A stretch of 64,000 bases of DNA. Source: Fulvia fulva (Eukaryota > Ascomycota > Dothideomycetes > Mycosphaerellales > Mycosphaerellaceae). This document shows positions 42,494-53,076 of this stretch, piece after piece. The stretch spans positions 4,836,001 to 4,900,000 of the forward strand of contig NC_063017.1 in assembly GCF_020509005.1 (NCBI RefSeq). The letters run 5' to 3'. Under the pieces are notes generated by a model. The model was not told the origin of the DNA and ran no database searches. It worked only from the letters and a program-made list of their open reading frames with translations. The translations under genes and the position numbers were made by a program. Numbering within the stretch: the stretch's first letter is position 1; each line of letters begins with the position of its first letter.

Positions 42494-44511
42494 CTAACAC
42501 GGCCCCATCATCTGCGCCATCATCGCCATTGTCTCTCGATTCTGTACCCGACTCTCCCCTTCCTCGTCCTCCTCACCCTCCTCTAGCAACTTCTCCATCG
42601 TCTTCTTATCCTTAATCCTAAAGAACGCCTGCGTCCCCTCCGCGATCCGCTTCGTGACCGGGCCGAGATCCTCTTCGTTGAGGGCAGCAAAGCATAACCT
42701 GAAGAACTGCCATCCCTTCTTGGCGGCGATCTCGTCGGTGGGACTGAAGAGTGATCCTGGGGCTACGAGGACGAGGAAGGGTTTGGTCGTCCAGAGGATC
42801 CAGAGAGCTTTGCTGAGGCGTTCGGGGGATTTCTTGTAGCTTGACCACAAGGGGTGTGACTCGAAGTGGATCTTCAGCCAGAGGAACATGCCACCGACGG
42901 GCCAGTCGAAGGAGAGGATTTGGGTCTTCTCAACGACGGACCATTCGTCTGCTTCGTCGAGGGCTTCTTCGTTGAGGCTGTTGCGACGACCGGCTTTGAC
43001 CAGGTACTTCCCATCGTCTAGGATGCGAGCCATGTGGTTCATGCGTCGCTCGTAGTTACCTCTCAGACCCTCCAGCCAGCGGACCCAACCATCTGCTTTC
43101 CAGCCTGCGCCATCGGGAAGAGGACCTTTGCCACCTTTCGTGACAGTCTTTGACTTGTCGAGGCCGGAGTGATCTGGGCCTAGGACGAGTTCTGCGATCA
43201 TGGGTTGGACGAAGCCGGAAGGTTGTTGTGTGGTGACTTCTGTTATACGGAGTAGACGCTCAATGAGTGCTGGCTGCGCAGTGATCCAGCCCAGACGACA
43301 GCCAGGTGCGACGGTCTTGCTGAAAGTGTCGAGGCGTATCACGCGGCCGTCGGTATCAATGTTGATGGAGCTTGGAACGAGGCTATCGAGGAACTTGTAG
43401 CCGCTGGACTTCCAGCCTTCGGGAAGTGGCTCTCCGTTAGCGAACATGGAGACGTCTGGGTTGAAGGAGGTATTGGCCGGGTCGTGGATGGTCGTTGTGT
43501 TGACGGCCACAGCTGTCGGGAACTGGAGGTACCAGTATGGATCATCTTCGACGATAAGGATATCGTACTTTGAGCAGAGAGCGTAGAGTTCGCGGCGACG
43601 CTGGAGGGACAGGAGGCCGGATGTTGGGTTCTGGCCCATGCTGTGCGTGCGTCAGTACCGTCTGTTAGTATCGGCAATATGATTGATACTCACGTCACAG
43701 TGTACATGAGATGTGGCAACTTGCCCTTCTTGTGATCCCAATTCTGGAGCACGTCTTTCAGCCCGCCAGGTCCTTCTGCCAGCATTCCCTCATCGTCAAT
43801 CGCTACTGGCACAATACCAAGGCCTCGTGGTTTCCCAGCCTGCACAGCAGCCATGTATGCGAACTCTTCAACGAGAATATTCTCCTTATCTCTGATCCAA
43901 TCCTTGTCCGCGCTCCACTCATTCGTGAAAGCTTGCAAGACTTTACTGAATCCATCGGTGTTGCCGTTTGTCAATACCACTTCTGGACCACCCTTATATG
44001 GACAGTTTGGGTGTAAGTTCTGTTGTGTGAACTGTCTGATGAAGTAGTAGAGTGGTGGGTAGCCTTGTGCTGTGCCATACTGCAATGCAGTAGAGAGATC
44101 AATCTTCTTGACTGGGTTGGCCTGCTTCGAGGTGTGAGGAACAAGGATTGCATCCTGTGGTTGGTTCAAAGGACTGCTCTCCACTTTGAACTTTTTCTCC
44201 GGCAATGACAAAGCTGCCAGTGCCTCTTCGTTGGATGGCGGATCGACAGGTCGAATCTCGGTAGGCTGCCATCGATCTGGTCGCGCAACCTTGGCCTCGA
44301 GTGTGTCGAATGGAAAATAGTAGTTGTTTGGCAGGCCACCAGCTAGCTGACCTATTCCCGGGATCTGGAAGTACTTGTAGAACATCTTGATCGAGCTGGC
44401 ATGACGCTGCTTCGTGACTCGACTGAGATGATGACTGAGATCCTTTGGAGGCGGCCGGGTGTCGTTGGCCGGTCCATCTCGTGCCATATTGACGTTGTTT
44501 GTATTAGCCAT
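42494..44511 (-). CDS. Class I/II PLP aminotransferase (Aro8 / aminoadipate-kynurenine type)
   Basis: Exons 44511-43694 and 43640-42494 (53-nt intron, GTGAGT donor, ACTGACG branch, ACAG acceptor), 1965 nt, 654 aa. Landmarks are LAGGLPNNYYFPF, the region ALQYGTAQGYPPLYYFIRQF, LTNGNTDGFSKVLQAF, VEDDPYWYLQF and the PLP-lysine segment LDTFSKTVAPGCRLGW. This is the fungal aromatic/aminoadipate aminotransferase group; it moves amino groups between aromatic or branched amino acids and 2-oxoglutarate. It is longer than yeast Aro8 because of an acidic C-terminal extension and an insert after the lysine region. It could feed a neighbouring pathway or be housekeeping. Confidence 0.9.
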
Positions 44512-45475
44512 GATGGTGTTGTGGCGATACTGTTATCTGTTGCAACTCAAACAAAGACTGTCAAACAAGCGAATGCCACAGTCCGGGGAGGGGATGTTTG
44601 AGGGCAGCTCGGGTGCCATAGCAGATACGTTATCGGCATTGCCCTGGTTACAAATCGAGACGGGCACTTGAACGCGTGAGAATCCCTGCCCGCGTGCCGC
44701 GTCTGTGGAACGACCAACCAGTAGAGTTCCACAGACGAAAGCGCGCCCAGCCCTAGCGTTATGCCGGTCATAGATGTCGTCTAGGCGGCATCATATGGGG
44801 GGGAATAGGAATTGCTCCGAATGCCGACGCCTGAATCGATGGACGGCATAGCTTTCTGCAGGTCTTCGACGCTGGCCTGATTCGCGCAGCTGACGTTTGG
44901 AGATGGGTATATAGATCCTGGACGAATAGCTCTCTCGTGCTTCAAGCAGCACATCACCCAAGAGGGCAGACCTTTTGCTTGACGAGGTCATGACCGAGGA
45001 TGCTTCCTGGGATCCATAGTTCTAATCGAGAAGCTTCAGCCAAATTTCAGGGAGGTCATCCATGGATGTTGAAACACGTGTCGAATTTGGTTGTCGGCGT
45101 GGGAGAGACGTCTCAATCCATATCCATCTTCTCCCTCACACTTGGTCGTTTTTGCATACTGCAGAGCTTCCCCATCGGGATGTCGCATCTCCGGCTCCGG
45201 AAGCTGACGGACGACTTCTTTGCAGCATCATCGTGTCGATCAGCACGCGGCAGGAACCCCTCTCTTGGCCTTGCATCCTTTGCCTTGTCCCTTGAACGAC
45301 TCTTAGTGCTGCATGATATAGGCAAGCATAGCATCACCTGCACCAGCTGTGCCGATGTCGACATAGAGTATCACCACCCACACAGGGTGGAACGGTGGAA
45401 CCCAGCACAGCAGGAAACGCGACGAGGCACACCCGGATTTAGCCGGCGATAGAGAAACAGCTGCCCGCCTCTACC
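44512..45475. other. Shared upstream region, nothing else recognised
   Basis: About 960 bp between the divergent aminotransferase and LCCL-protein genes. A 150-codon plus frame (45000-45452) has no family features. Confidence 0.4.
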
Positions 45476-47605
45476 ATGCCGCAGCAGAAACCACAAGACG
45501 AAGAACAATGCGTTGCCGTCGCCAATGGAGACTCTTCAGCGCCGCGACCTGTAACGCCCTACCGCGACTCACCGCCCGACTCCGACTCCGACTCCGACTC
45601 CGACTCCGACTCCGACTCCGACTCCGACTCCGACTCCGACTCCGACTCCGACTCCGACTCCGACGATGCGCCGCTACGTCCACGCAGCGAGTTCCATGGC
45701 TTGGGCAGAACAGCACAGCCGACATGGCAGGACCAGATCTCAGGTCGCGTTCCCTTACGACTGAAGCATGTCTGGCGAGCGACAGTGACCTGGGTGAAAG
45801 GCCCCAATCCCCCACGAATCTACAAGATCACACCCATCTTCCCCCGAATCCAACACGCGCCCATCGAGCTTCTGGGCCGCTACGCGCCGAAACGAATACA
45901 GCGGTTTTGGCTGCTCATAGCGCTGTATGCCTGCTGGCTCTTCGTCTTCTCCCTCATGCTCTGGCGCTCTGCCTTCGCCGCTGAAGTCCCTGGCTATGGG
46001 ACACCTGCAAGACTGAGCTGCGGCGCGAGGTACTGGGGCGATAAGAATGGATGTGGCTTGAATGGAGATCAGTGTCGCCCCTTCGCGAATGACACTCTGG
46101 CATTTAGGTGTCCGGCTGATTGTCATAAGATTCAGATGTTGAATCCGCATGCTGTGGGTCATCAGGAGGTCGTGTACAAGCCCTTGGTCGTGGGAGGGCC
46201 GTCAGATCAAGACACGGGCTATGAGGGGCTTGTTGAGAATGCGGTGTATCGAGGTGATAGCTTCATTTGTGCGAGTGCCGTGCATTCGGGCTTCATTCCG
46301 GATAGTGAGGGTGGGTGTGGTGTGCTTACCCTAACGGGAGAGCAGGGGCCGTTTGGGAGCAGTAAAAGGCATGGGATTGAGAGTACCGGGTTCGACAGCT
46401 ACTTCCCGCTGTCGATTGGGTTCTTGAAGGGCACGCGAGCGCAGTGCAAGGATCTGCGATGGCCTACGTTGGTGCCTTTAGTCATCTTCACCGTACTGCT
46501 GAGCTTGTCCACCACGGATCCTGGCGTCCACTTCTGGTCGCTGTTCGTTGCGTTGTTCTTCCATGTAGCGCTTGTCTCGGATCCGCCAGCCAACACGACC
46601 TACTATGGACTGATCAGTATTGCTTTTGGACGCTTCTTACCCGCTTGCTTCTGTGCTTGGGTTACATACAAGTACACGGTGAAGCGATCGTTGACTGGCC
46701 TTACTGCACAGATTGAGAAGACCGTCCTCTGGCTAGGCGCTGCTTGGGTCGGCAGTCTGAACAACTACACTTTCGATCGAATACCGATCCAGCGTCTGAC
46801 TCCTCACGACCTCAAAGCACAGCCTGGCGCTGTGCCTGCTCTTATCATCGTCGTGCTGGCTATCTTCTGCATTGCACTGGGGCAAGCTTGGGCATTCCGA
46901 GTCGAAGGCCGAATGCCGCGATACTTGGTCATCTACGGTTTATTCGTAATTGCACTCATAATATGCCTCATCGTACCCGGACTGGATTTGCGAATACACC
47001 ATTACATCCTCGGGCTCCTCCTCGTCCCAGGAACCTCCTTCCAGAACCGACCAAGCTTGGTGTACCAGGGCCTTCTAATTGGCCTCTTCATCAATGGCGT
47101 CGCCCGCTGGGGATTTGCAAGCATTTTAGAGACCCCTGCAAGTCTCCTCAAAGGAACACAAGAAGGCACATTACTACCCCTAGTCTCCGTTCTAGCCATC
47201 GGCGCGAAGAACATCACCTTCAACCTTGGCACGCTACCCGCCTTCGACAGCAAAGCCAAAGTCGCATACGACGGCATCTCAGTCCTCGTCAACGACGTCG
47301 AACGATTCCGCGGCTATGGCGATGATCCTTCTTACGGGGATAGCGATAGTGATTGGCAGCCAGGGCAGAACTTGACGTGGACGTGGACGAGACATGAGCC
47401 TAGGACTGGATCGTCTGAATCGGATGAAGCCACGACACAGCAAGATGTGGATAAGCTGGCGACACCGCTTCCGGAATATTTTCGCTTTGGATACATGTCT
47501 GGCAGCCGGTCTGGGGACTATAGTAAAGCTGGGAGGTGGGATGGTGAGGGGAATTGGATACCGATGGCCTCGGGGCCGAGTTTGACGGGGCATGATGAGA
47601 TGTGA
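45476..47605 (+). CDS. LCCL-domain multi-pass membrane protein
   Basis: One exon, 709 aa. Residues about 34-63 are a pure Ser-Asp tract. After a first membrane helix (FWLLIALYACWLFVFSLMLW) comes a lumenal LCCL domain with its cysteines: ARYWGDKNGCGLNGDQC, FRCPADC, YRGDSFICASAVHSG and SEGGCGVLTL. The C-terminal half has about eight more hydrophobic segments (for example LVPLVIFTVLLSLS, GAVPALIIVVLAIFCIALG). This architecture is common in fungal LCCL proteins, some of which lie in the secretory pathway or vacuole. The molecular role is unknown. The C-terminus is hydrophilic and Ser/Gly/Trp-rich. Confidence 0.9.
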   Translation: MPQQKPQDEEQCVAVANGDSSAPRPVTPYRDSPPDSDSDSDSDSDSDSDSDSDSDSDSDSDSDDAPLRPRSEFHGLGRTAQPTWQDQISGRVPLRLKHVWRATVTWVKGPNPPRIYKITPIFPRIQHAPIELLGRYAPKRIQRFWLLIALYACWLFVFSLMLWRSAFAAEVPGYGTPARLSCGARYWGDKNGCGLNGDQCRPFANDTLAFRCPADCHKIQMLNPHAVGHQEVVYKPLVVGGPSDQDTGYEGLVENAVYRGDSFICASAVHSGFIPDSEGGCGVLTLTGEQGPFGSSKRHGIESTGFDSYFPLSIGFLKGTRAQCKDLRWPTLVPLVIFTVLLSLSTTDPGVHFWSLFVALFFHVALVSDPPANTTYYGLISIAFGRFLPACFCAWVTYKYTVKRSLTGLTAQIEKTVLWLGAAWVGSLNNYTFDRIPIQRLTPHDLKAQPGAVPALIIVVLAIFCIALGQAWAFRVEGRMPRYLVIYGLFVIALIICLIVPGLDLRIHHYILGLLLVPGTSFQNRPSLVYQGLLIGLFINGVARWGFASILETPASLLKGTQEGTLLPLVSVLAIGAKNITFNLGTLPAFDSKAKVAYDGISVLVNDVERFRGYGDDPSYGDSDSDWQPGQNLTWTWTRHEPRTGSSESDEATTQQDVDKLATPLPEYFRFGYMSGSRSGDYSKAGRWDGEGNWIPMASGPSLTGHDEM
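45578..45663 (+). repeat. Hexanucleotide microsatellite (GACTCC)n in coding sequence
   Basis: About 14 perfect GACTCC units encode (Asp-Ser)n of the LCCL protein. All three forward frames and the reverse frames stay open across it, giving Arg-Leu, Arg-Ser or Glu-Ser runs, none of which are genes. Copy number is likely to vary between strains. Confidence 0.95.
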
Positions 47606-49042
47606 TGAGACTTGAAGTTGTGCATATTGCTGATACAGATGTTAGAGACACAGTCGGAGAGACGTATGTATTGGTCAGATCGTGTACAGATGTACGATAG
47701 AGGGAGATGAGACAGTTCAACAAGAAGAAGTAAGATGAGGTATCTTCAATTCCTGTTCGACTTCTTCTCTTTGAGCTATGCCTCTGCTGACTTACCTGCC
47801 GATCTCCTCACGGAATGCGCGACAGCACCACTCATCTCTCCAATCTAACCCTCCACTCTCGCCAACAGTCTACAACGATACTTGGTCCCTCGCGGAGAGT
47901 AACCACAAGTCAGCCATCAATCGGAACCATTTCTCTGCTAGGGGGCAGAGGTACAGTAAAATGCAAGGTGTAGTGGGAAGCCTCTCAGGCGGGTCGAACT
48001 GTAATGCTATCACTGATCTGACGGTCGACCCTGGACCCCACACTGTATAGAACTAACAACATGAGCGAGGCGCAGACCGGTGCGCGATTTGTATGTATCT
48101 GCACAACGCGTCTCCATTTCACCAGGTCAAAGACTCAGTCTTTACTTTCATTGACCCACCGTGGAGAAAACGTGGAGCTACATACATCGGCAACAAGCGA
48201 CTCGGTCAGCGGCGCCGTGTCGGTGGCTTGGTCGCGAGTCGCGACACGGAGCAATGCTCTCGTCGCGGTCGGGGCTTGCTGTCGTTGTCGTTTTCTTTGG
48301 ATTGATTTGCACTGGGTTGAGCATCACTGGTACTGTGGAGACTGACAGGTTGAGCGTGCGTTTCAAAGCTGCTGTTTTGGCGGGCTTGCGCGTCGCTCTG
48401 GTTTTGGGGACGTATATCCTCTCTCGTGCGTTGATCCTCTAACATCATCTCGTCGAAATGATGCTAATGATGTCCAGCAGCGAAGGCGCCAGCACCTGCT
48501 TCTGGACCTACCGGGGGACTGTGGCTGGAGGAGTGTACTTTTTCGATCGTTCGAATCTAGGGGATGCGAGTCTGATCGCCGTCTTCACTGTGGCTGAGTC
48601 CCTGGCGGCGACGGACATTGTCCAGTGTCTGACGTTCGGATGTGCGCCAGACGACGGGCAGGTCTCGCAGTTGCTGCTGTGGCTTGGAGGTGGATTGGTC
48701 ATGGTTAGCACGAAAGGGTTGGAAGTCATGTGGGTGATGCGACGTGGAGGGACGATAGGTACACCAGAGCCTGCGGACTGTGGCAAGGAGTTTAGTGAAA
48801 TGGATCCATTTCGCGGGTGGTCATATGGTCATCAGGATGCATAAAGATGATGATCATTGCGAGGGACAACATTTTTCAAAAAAAGCCGCCTCCTCCTGCA
48901 GCAGTTGCCATGCGACGGCACTCATTGAATCCGTCTAGAATCCCAATCGACCAAGAGGTCAGCTGCAGGTCAATGGAGGTTTCGTACAGCTACAGGCTAT
49001 CCGCTAGCGCCAGCACGAAGAATTCCCATCCGCCATGTCGCT
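47606..49042. other. Spacer with one weak small membrane-protein candidate
   Basis: The frame ending at 48442 contains, from ATG 48266, two hydrophobic stretches (AVVVVFFGLICTGL and AAVLAGLRVALVLGTYIL). A possible intron 48426-48477 (GTGCGT donor, TGCTAAT branch, CCAG acceptor) would join it to a short Pro/Ala-rich tail. The open frame 48458-48844 downstream is in another phase. I cannot decide on a model and see no family. Confidence 0.3.
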
Positions 49043-49496
49043 CTACTGCTGTGCAGGCGCAGGCGGCAGCCCACCGTCATCAGTCTTAACACACTCTGGA
49101 GCAGCCCATCCTGGAATAGGCCCAGCCTCGGGATAGCAGCCACCGTATCTCGCACCACACTCATTGTAGTACCACTCGCACTTCTCTCCCGGCTTTGGCT
49201 TAGGGCAGTCATCTGGACGTTGAATGCCATCCGAGGGGTTGTCATCGCATGGGCACTCTGGTACTGCGTAGATGGGCACGGGACCTGTGCAAGTGTTGTA
49301 GCAGCCGCCGTACCATCTGACCAGTGCGTAAGTGGAGTTCAATAAAGATGGGATATAGAAGGTTTACGTACCTTCCACAGTCGTTGGCAAAGTCTTCACA
49401 CTTTGTGCAGGCTGGATCGTCCCCCTGGGCTGCAGGAGCGGCATTCGCTACGGTTGCGATGCTGGCCACGAGGGCGACGAGGCGGATCCCAAGCAT
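49043..49496 (-). CDS. Small Cys-rich secreted protein with duplicated YGGCY unit
   Basis: Exons 49496-49372 and 49316-49043 (55-nt intron, GTACGT donor, CAG acceptor), 399 nt, 132 aa. Signal peptide MLGIRLVALVASIATVANA. The mature protein has two related modules: NDCGRWYGGCYNTC with VPECPCD, and NECGARYGGCYPEAG with APECVK, separated by a Lys/Pro linker. Twelve cysteines in about 110 residues suggest a disulfide-stabilised extracellular protein, effector-like or wall-associated. No named family recognised. Confidence 0.78.
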
Positions 49497-49954
49497 GCTG
49501 ATGGTATGGCAAGATTGATGGCGTCGCGTAGTAATCTATGTTGATCCTTGACTGTGGCTTATGGTAGGGCTGTCCATCAAGGTGCTCTCCATCATTATAT
49601 CTATCAATCGACTCAAGGTGTCTCAGCCTTGGTAACCTTCAGTCTGCGCAACGACTCATGCCTTGGCCACAAGCTCGAAACACGAGGGGATCGTCATCAG
49701 GCTTCGTGTACCCCATATAGAAGGCCAAGATAGACTGTTGACAAGTAGGCAGAGTTTAGCTTTGCGACGACTTCGATAGCCGTCCAGTCGGCAGGACAGT
49801 CGTGCCATGCGTGAGTTGCCGAAGTTTTGGAACCCGTATCTGGAAGAGACGCCCAGGGCAGAGCCGCAGTATATTCAAGCCGACATAAGGGTCGGGACGC
49901 TTTTCGCCGGGCTTCACCAAACTCGGGAAGTTGTTCAAAGTGCACCCTCTCGGC
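49497..49954. other. Spacer before the RIP-like island
   Basis: Ordinary base composition, no gene seen. Composition changes abruptly near 49950-49960, where TA-rich, CA/TG-poor sequence begins. Confidence 0.45.
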
Positions 49955-50258
49955 GCGCGCCCGATATATATACTATATATACGATATATAGCTTATTTTA
50001 CTCGCCTCGCTACGACGAATCTAATAGGGCTCTTATTATTACATATAAGGCTATATTCGACGCGTAATTAATAAAGAGAAGTCGTATATTTACGCGTTAC
50101 TTTCGTATATAGGATATACTAGATCTACCTTTATCTAAAAACTAACCTCGAAATCTCGAACGACTACGAGCGCCGTACCGCTACGGTATATAACTCTTAG
50201 ATATATATCCTATCTAGCTCTTATTAGGTCTACGACTCGATCGGTATAAGTATTAGAT

Positions 50259-50442
50259 TGTTACGGGCAGCCCGCGACCCCTTACTATAGCTACGTCGGC
50301 CCGGCTGAACCGCGGACCTTCCGTATCTAGTTAGCGCGGCTTGGCTTTGCTTTATAACTTCGCCGCGCCTCGCGCTCCTCTTTTATAGCTTCGTAGAATA
50401 ATAACTATCTCGTTCGGACCCTATAGTACGCGCGCCCTTATA
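50259..50442 (+). repeat. 184-bp LTR-like unit, copy A
   Basis: Begins TGTTACGGGCAGCCCGCGAC and ends CGCGCCCTTATA. The TG...TA ends are what RIP would leave of TG...CA. Matches copy B in inverted orientation and copy C in direct orientation. Confidence 0.8.
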
Positions 50443-50976
50443 AGCACCTACGTATAGATACGAGGTAGAAAAGATCCTTAATATATATACCGGTAAGCGG
50501 GTAGGTAAGGTAAAGAAGGGGCATAAGCGTAGGGTAGATATATAGTATAAGGTGAAATAGGCTAGATATTAGAACGAGGAGGATAGTAAGACCTAGCAAC
50601 CTATAGAGGATATACTCAAACACGTAGCCGCCGCTATTATAGACTTTTACTATAACCGGCCGGAGTTATCTACGCCTATAGGCTTCGTAGCTCTATCTAA
50701 CTAGTCCCTACTAGCTACTAAGGTGCTCGGGCTTAATACAATTAGGGTCATTCCAAAAGACACCGTTACGAATAAGTCGCCTCGAGCCTTACCTCTAATA
50801 GAATCTACTCCGTATATATTCGATACTCGAGTAGAGCCTATAGAGCCTATAATAATACCTAACTTTAGTTATAAGGATTATACGCGAGTACTAGCCGAAG
50901 ATAGACTTAGGTCTAGGGTAAGCTAGCTAACTAGGTAATATATTTCTCAAAGTAGCCGGTCGAGGATAGTCTTAAT

Positions 50977-51160
50977 TATAAGGGCGCGCGTATTATAGGG
51001 TCCGAACGAGATAGTTATTGTTCTACGAAGCTACGAAAGAGGAGCGCGAGGCGCGGCGAAGTTATAAAGCAAAGCCAAGCCGCGCTAATCCGATGCGGAA
51101 GGTCCGCGGTTCAGCCGGGCCGACGTAGCTATAGTAGGGGGTCGCGGGCTACCCGTGACA
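50977..51160 (-). repeat. 184-bp LTR-like unit, copy B, inverted
   Basis: Reverse complement of copy A with a few substitutions, for example GTCACGGGT for the start. With copy A it forms an inverted repeat around a 534-bp AT-rich spacer. Confidence 0.8.
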
Positions 51161-51308
51161 TTAATAGAGCGAATACGATGTTATCGGATAACGATAGGGC
51201 ACTAGAGGATAATTAGGCGTTCGCGCGATTATAGAGCTCGATAGGTAAGTAGCCTTATAAGGTAGATAACGCTTAGAGGACTAAGACGTGTTTTAGGAGG
51301 GGGGGTAC

Positions 51309-51442
51309 TGTTACAGGTAGCCCGCGACCTCCTACTGTAGCTACGTCGGCCCGGCTAAACCGCGGACCTTCCGTATCGGATTAGCGCGGCTTGGCTTTAC
51401 TTTATAACTTCGCCGCGCCTCGCGCTCCTCTTTCGTAGCTTC
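51309..51442 (+). repeat. 184-bp LTR-like unit, copy C, 5' part
   Basis: Begins TGTTACAGGTAGCCCGCGAC just after a purine-rich run. It is interrupted at TAGCTTC by the copia element and continues at 56180. The two pieces (134 + 50 bp) add up to 184 bp. Confidence 0.85.
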
Positions 51443-51660
51443 TGTTGAGAATATGCAGGTCATAGGGTCAACATTGAGTGCTTAGGGGGGTTAGTAATCA
51501 GGGCTTGCTAGTCAAGTCCTGAGTACAGCTGTCCCTCCTGAAACACCTACACCAACACCGGCGATACTGTATGTAGATACACGCTATCCCATTGGGTCCT
51601 TCTTCGTCTTTGGTGTGATCCGCCGTCTTCCACTGCTGCGCAACTCGTACCTGTTTAACA
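51443..51660 (+). repeat. Copia 5' LTR
   Basis: 218 bp, TG...CA ends, same sequence as 55957-56174. Confidence 0.95.
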
Positions 51661-51672
51661 GGTTATGAGCCC
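51661..51672 (+). other. Primer-binding site, complementary to initiator tRNA-Met anticodon arm
   Basis: GGTTATGAGCCC directly after the LTR is the reverse complement of GGGCTCATAACC, the anticodon stem-loop (CAT anticodon) of eukaryotic initiator tRNA-Met. Copia-type elements are known to prime from an internal half-tRNA fragment, so this fits. Confidence 0.6.
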
Positions 51673-52233
51673 GGGTTAGCAACTCGGTGTTTCACCCTCG
51701 ACAAAGTCGTATTGGAGTTATTCCTCTTCAGAACAAAAGGAAGGCAGACTGGAGGCCGCACCCGCATTGCACAGGAAGCTACAGCCGTGCTGTAGGTGCA
51801 TATAAGACGTGAAAGAGCCTAGTGAGGCACTGTCAGACTCCGAGTCAGGGAGCCTGTGCCAATACCTCAGACAAGTGGGCGAGCTTACTGAGAAGAGTTG
51901 CTCTCAGGACATCGCGTTGTCCTCACCAACTAACTGTTCCGTCTGAGAGAGCCGTAGTGTCTCAGAACACCCTCCCCTGAGAGAGCTACAGACAGTGTCT
52001 CAGAAACACGATCCTTACGACCGACTTTCCTCGCTTTCTAGTGGACAGCCATTCTCTCCACTATCAACCTCGCGTTCGGTTCACCTCCTATCGATCCGAT
52101 CGCGTACGAACGAATACCTTTCTTCTGTAGGCAGCCATCCTGTCCTATATATAAAAGCATGGAGGAAACCGGACACAGCACCCTTGGTAGGAGGAGAGCA
52201 GCACCTATCCTAACCAAGGACAACTAGAGGACA

Positions 52234-53030
52234 TGGTTCTCATTGATACAAGACCATCTTGAAGCTCAAGATGTGCTTTGGGTTGTAGATAGAGGCCATC
52301 TATTATCAAGCACACCCAGCTCCTCAACACCATCTGAGTCATCAGATCCCTTACCTGGACTTGAAGAGTCAAGATACAGTCCAGTTGGGAGGAAAGCAAA
52401 TAGATGAGACAAGCTGGAGAGATCTGGCTCAAGATGAGGGCAAAGTACAGCAAGGTTCATGCTGCATATGCAATGACAGTTGTTCAAGAATTGATCAACT
52501 TCAGAATGATAGATGGCATGACCATCAGACAGGCCTGGGTCCACCTTGGCAATCTTGTAAGAAGGATTGCTGAAGTTGACCCAGCAGAGGCTCACTACAG
52601 AGAGCCTACAAGGAAGCTGAAGCATCTGCTTCAAGCCCTGCCTGAGGTGTATCTTGAGACCAAGAACACTATCCTGGCCTAGCCAGGACTGTCATATGAA
52701 GATTGTCTACAACTGCTTGAGTCACATGAATCCAGGCTGGAAGTTGCATCCAAGGAAACAGCAATGTTTGCAGGAAGAGGTTTCCAGGGCAAGATCACCT
52801 GCCATCTCTGTGATGGTGATCATGTGATCAAGGATTGCCCACACCTCTCTGGAGCCAAGCATGCTGTCAGGAAGGACAAGCTCAACAGAGGAAACACCTC
52901 TGTTGCAAAGAGACAATCATCACCACCGAGAACGAGGTCCCCATCCCCAAGCCTGAGGGACATCCTAGTGGTGATGAAGGACCTTACAAGGAGGAGCCTG
53001 TGCAACCCAGGAAGACTTATCAGACCCTGA
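52234..53030 (+). pseudogene. Copia gag remnant with zinc knuckle
   Basis: Starts in the typical WFSLIQDHLEAQDVLWVV region (frame 1), shifts frame near 52400, then continues in frame 3 through IWLKMRAKYSKVHAAYAM and LKHLLQALPEVYLETKN to the knuckle CHLCDGDHVIKDC. One in-frame TAG at 52680-52682 lies in the middle. Ends at 53030 in a basic Ser/Arg-rich tail. Confidence 0.8.
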
Positions 53031-53076
53031 GACACCATCAGAGGATGATGAAGTTGATGAGGTTGCCCATTCAACT

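Larger units (their letters stand above)
49955..51442. mobile_element. RIP-mutated repeat remnant, left part
   Basis: Dense TA dinucleotides with very few CA or TG but many CG, the pattern left by repeat-induced point mutation (CpA to TpA on both strands). It holds three 184-bp LTR-like units (two here, one split by the copia element). A purine run AGGAGGGGGGG sits just before the third unit, as a polypurine tract would before a 3' LTR. No protein survives. Probably an old gypsy-type or non-autonomous LTR element. The remnant resumes after the copia insertion and fades near 56480. Confidence 0.75.

Noticed and set aside
42202..42615. Plus-strand frame as a separate gene
   Set aside because: Its 3' part is antisense to the aminotransferase end and Ser/Pro bias matches an antisense shadow; no splice or family support.
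45508..45984. Arg-Leu and Arg-Ser rich frames over the hexanucleotide tract
   Set aside because: Produced by reading the same microsatellite in other frames inside the LCCL gene.
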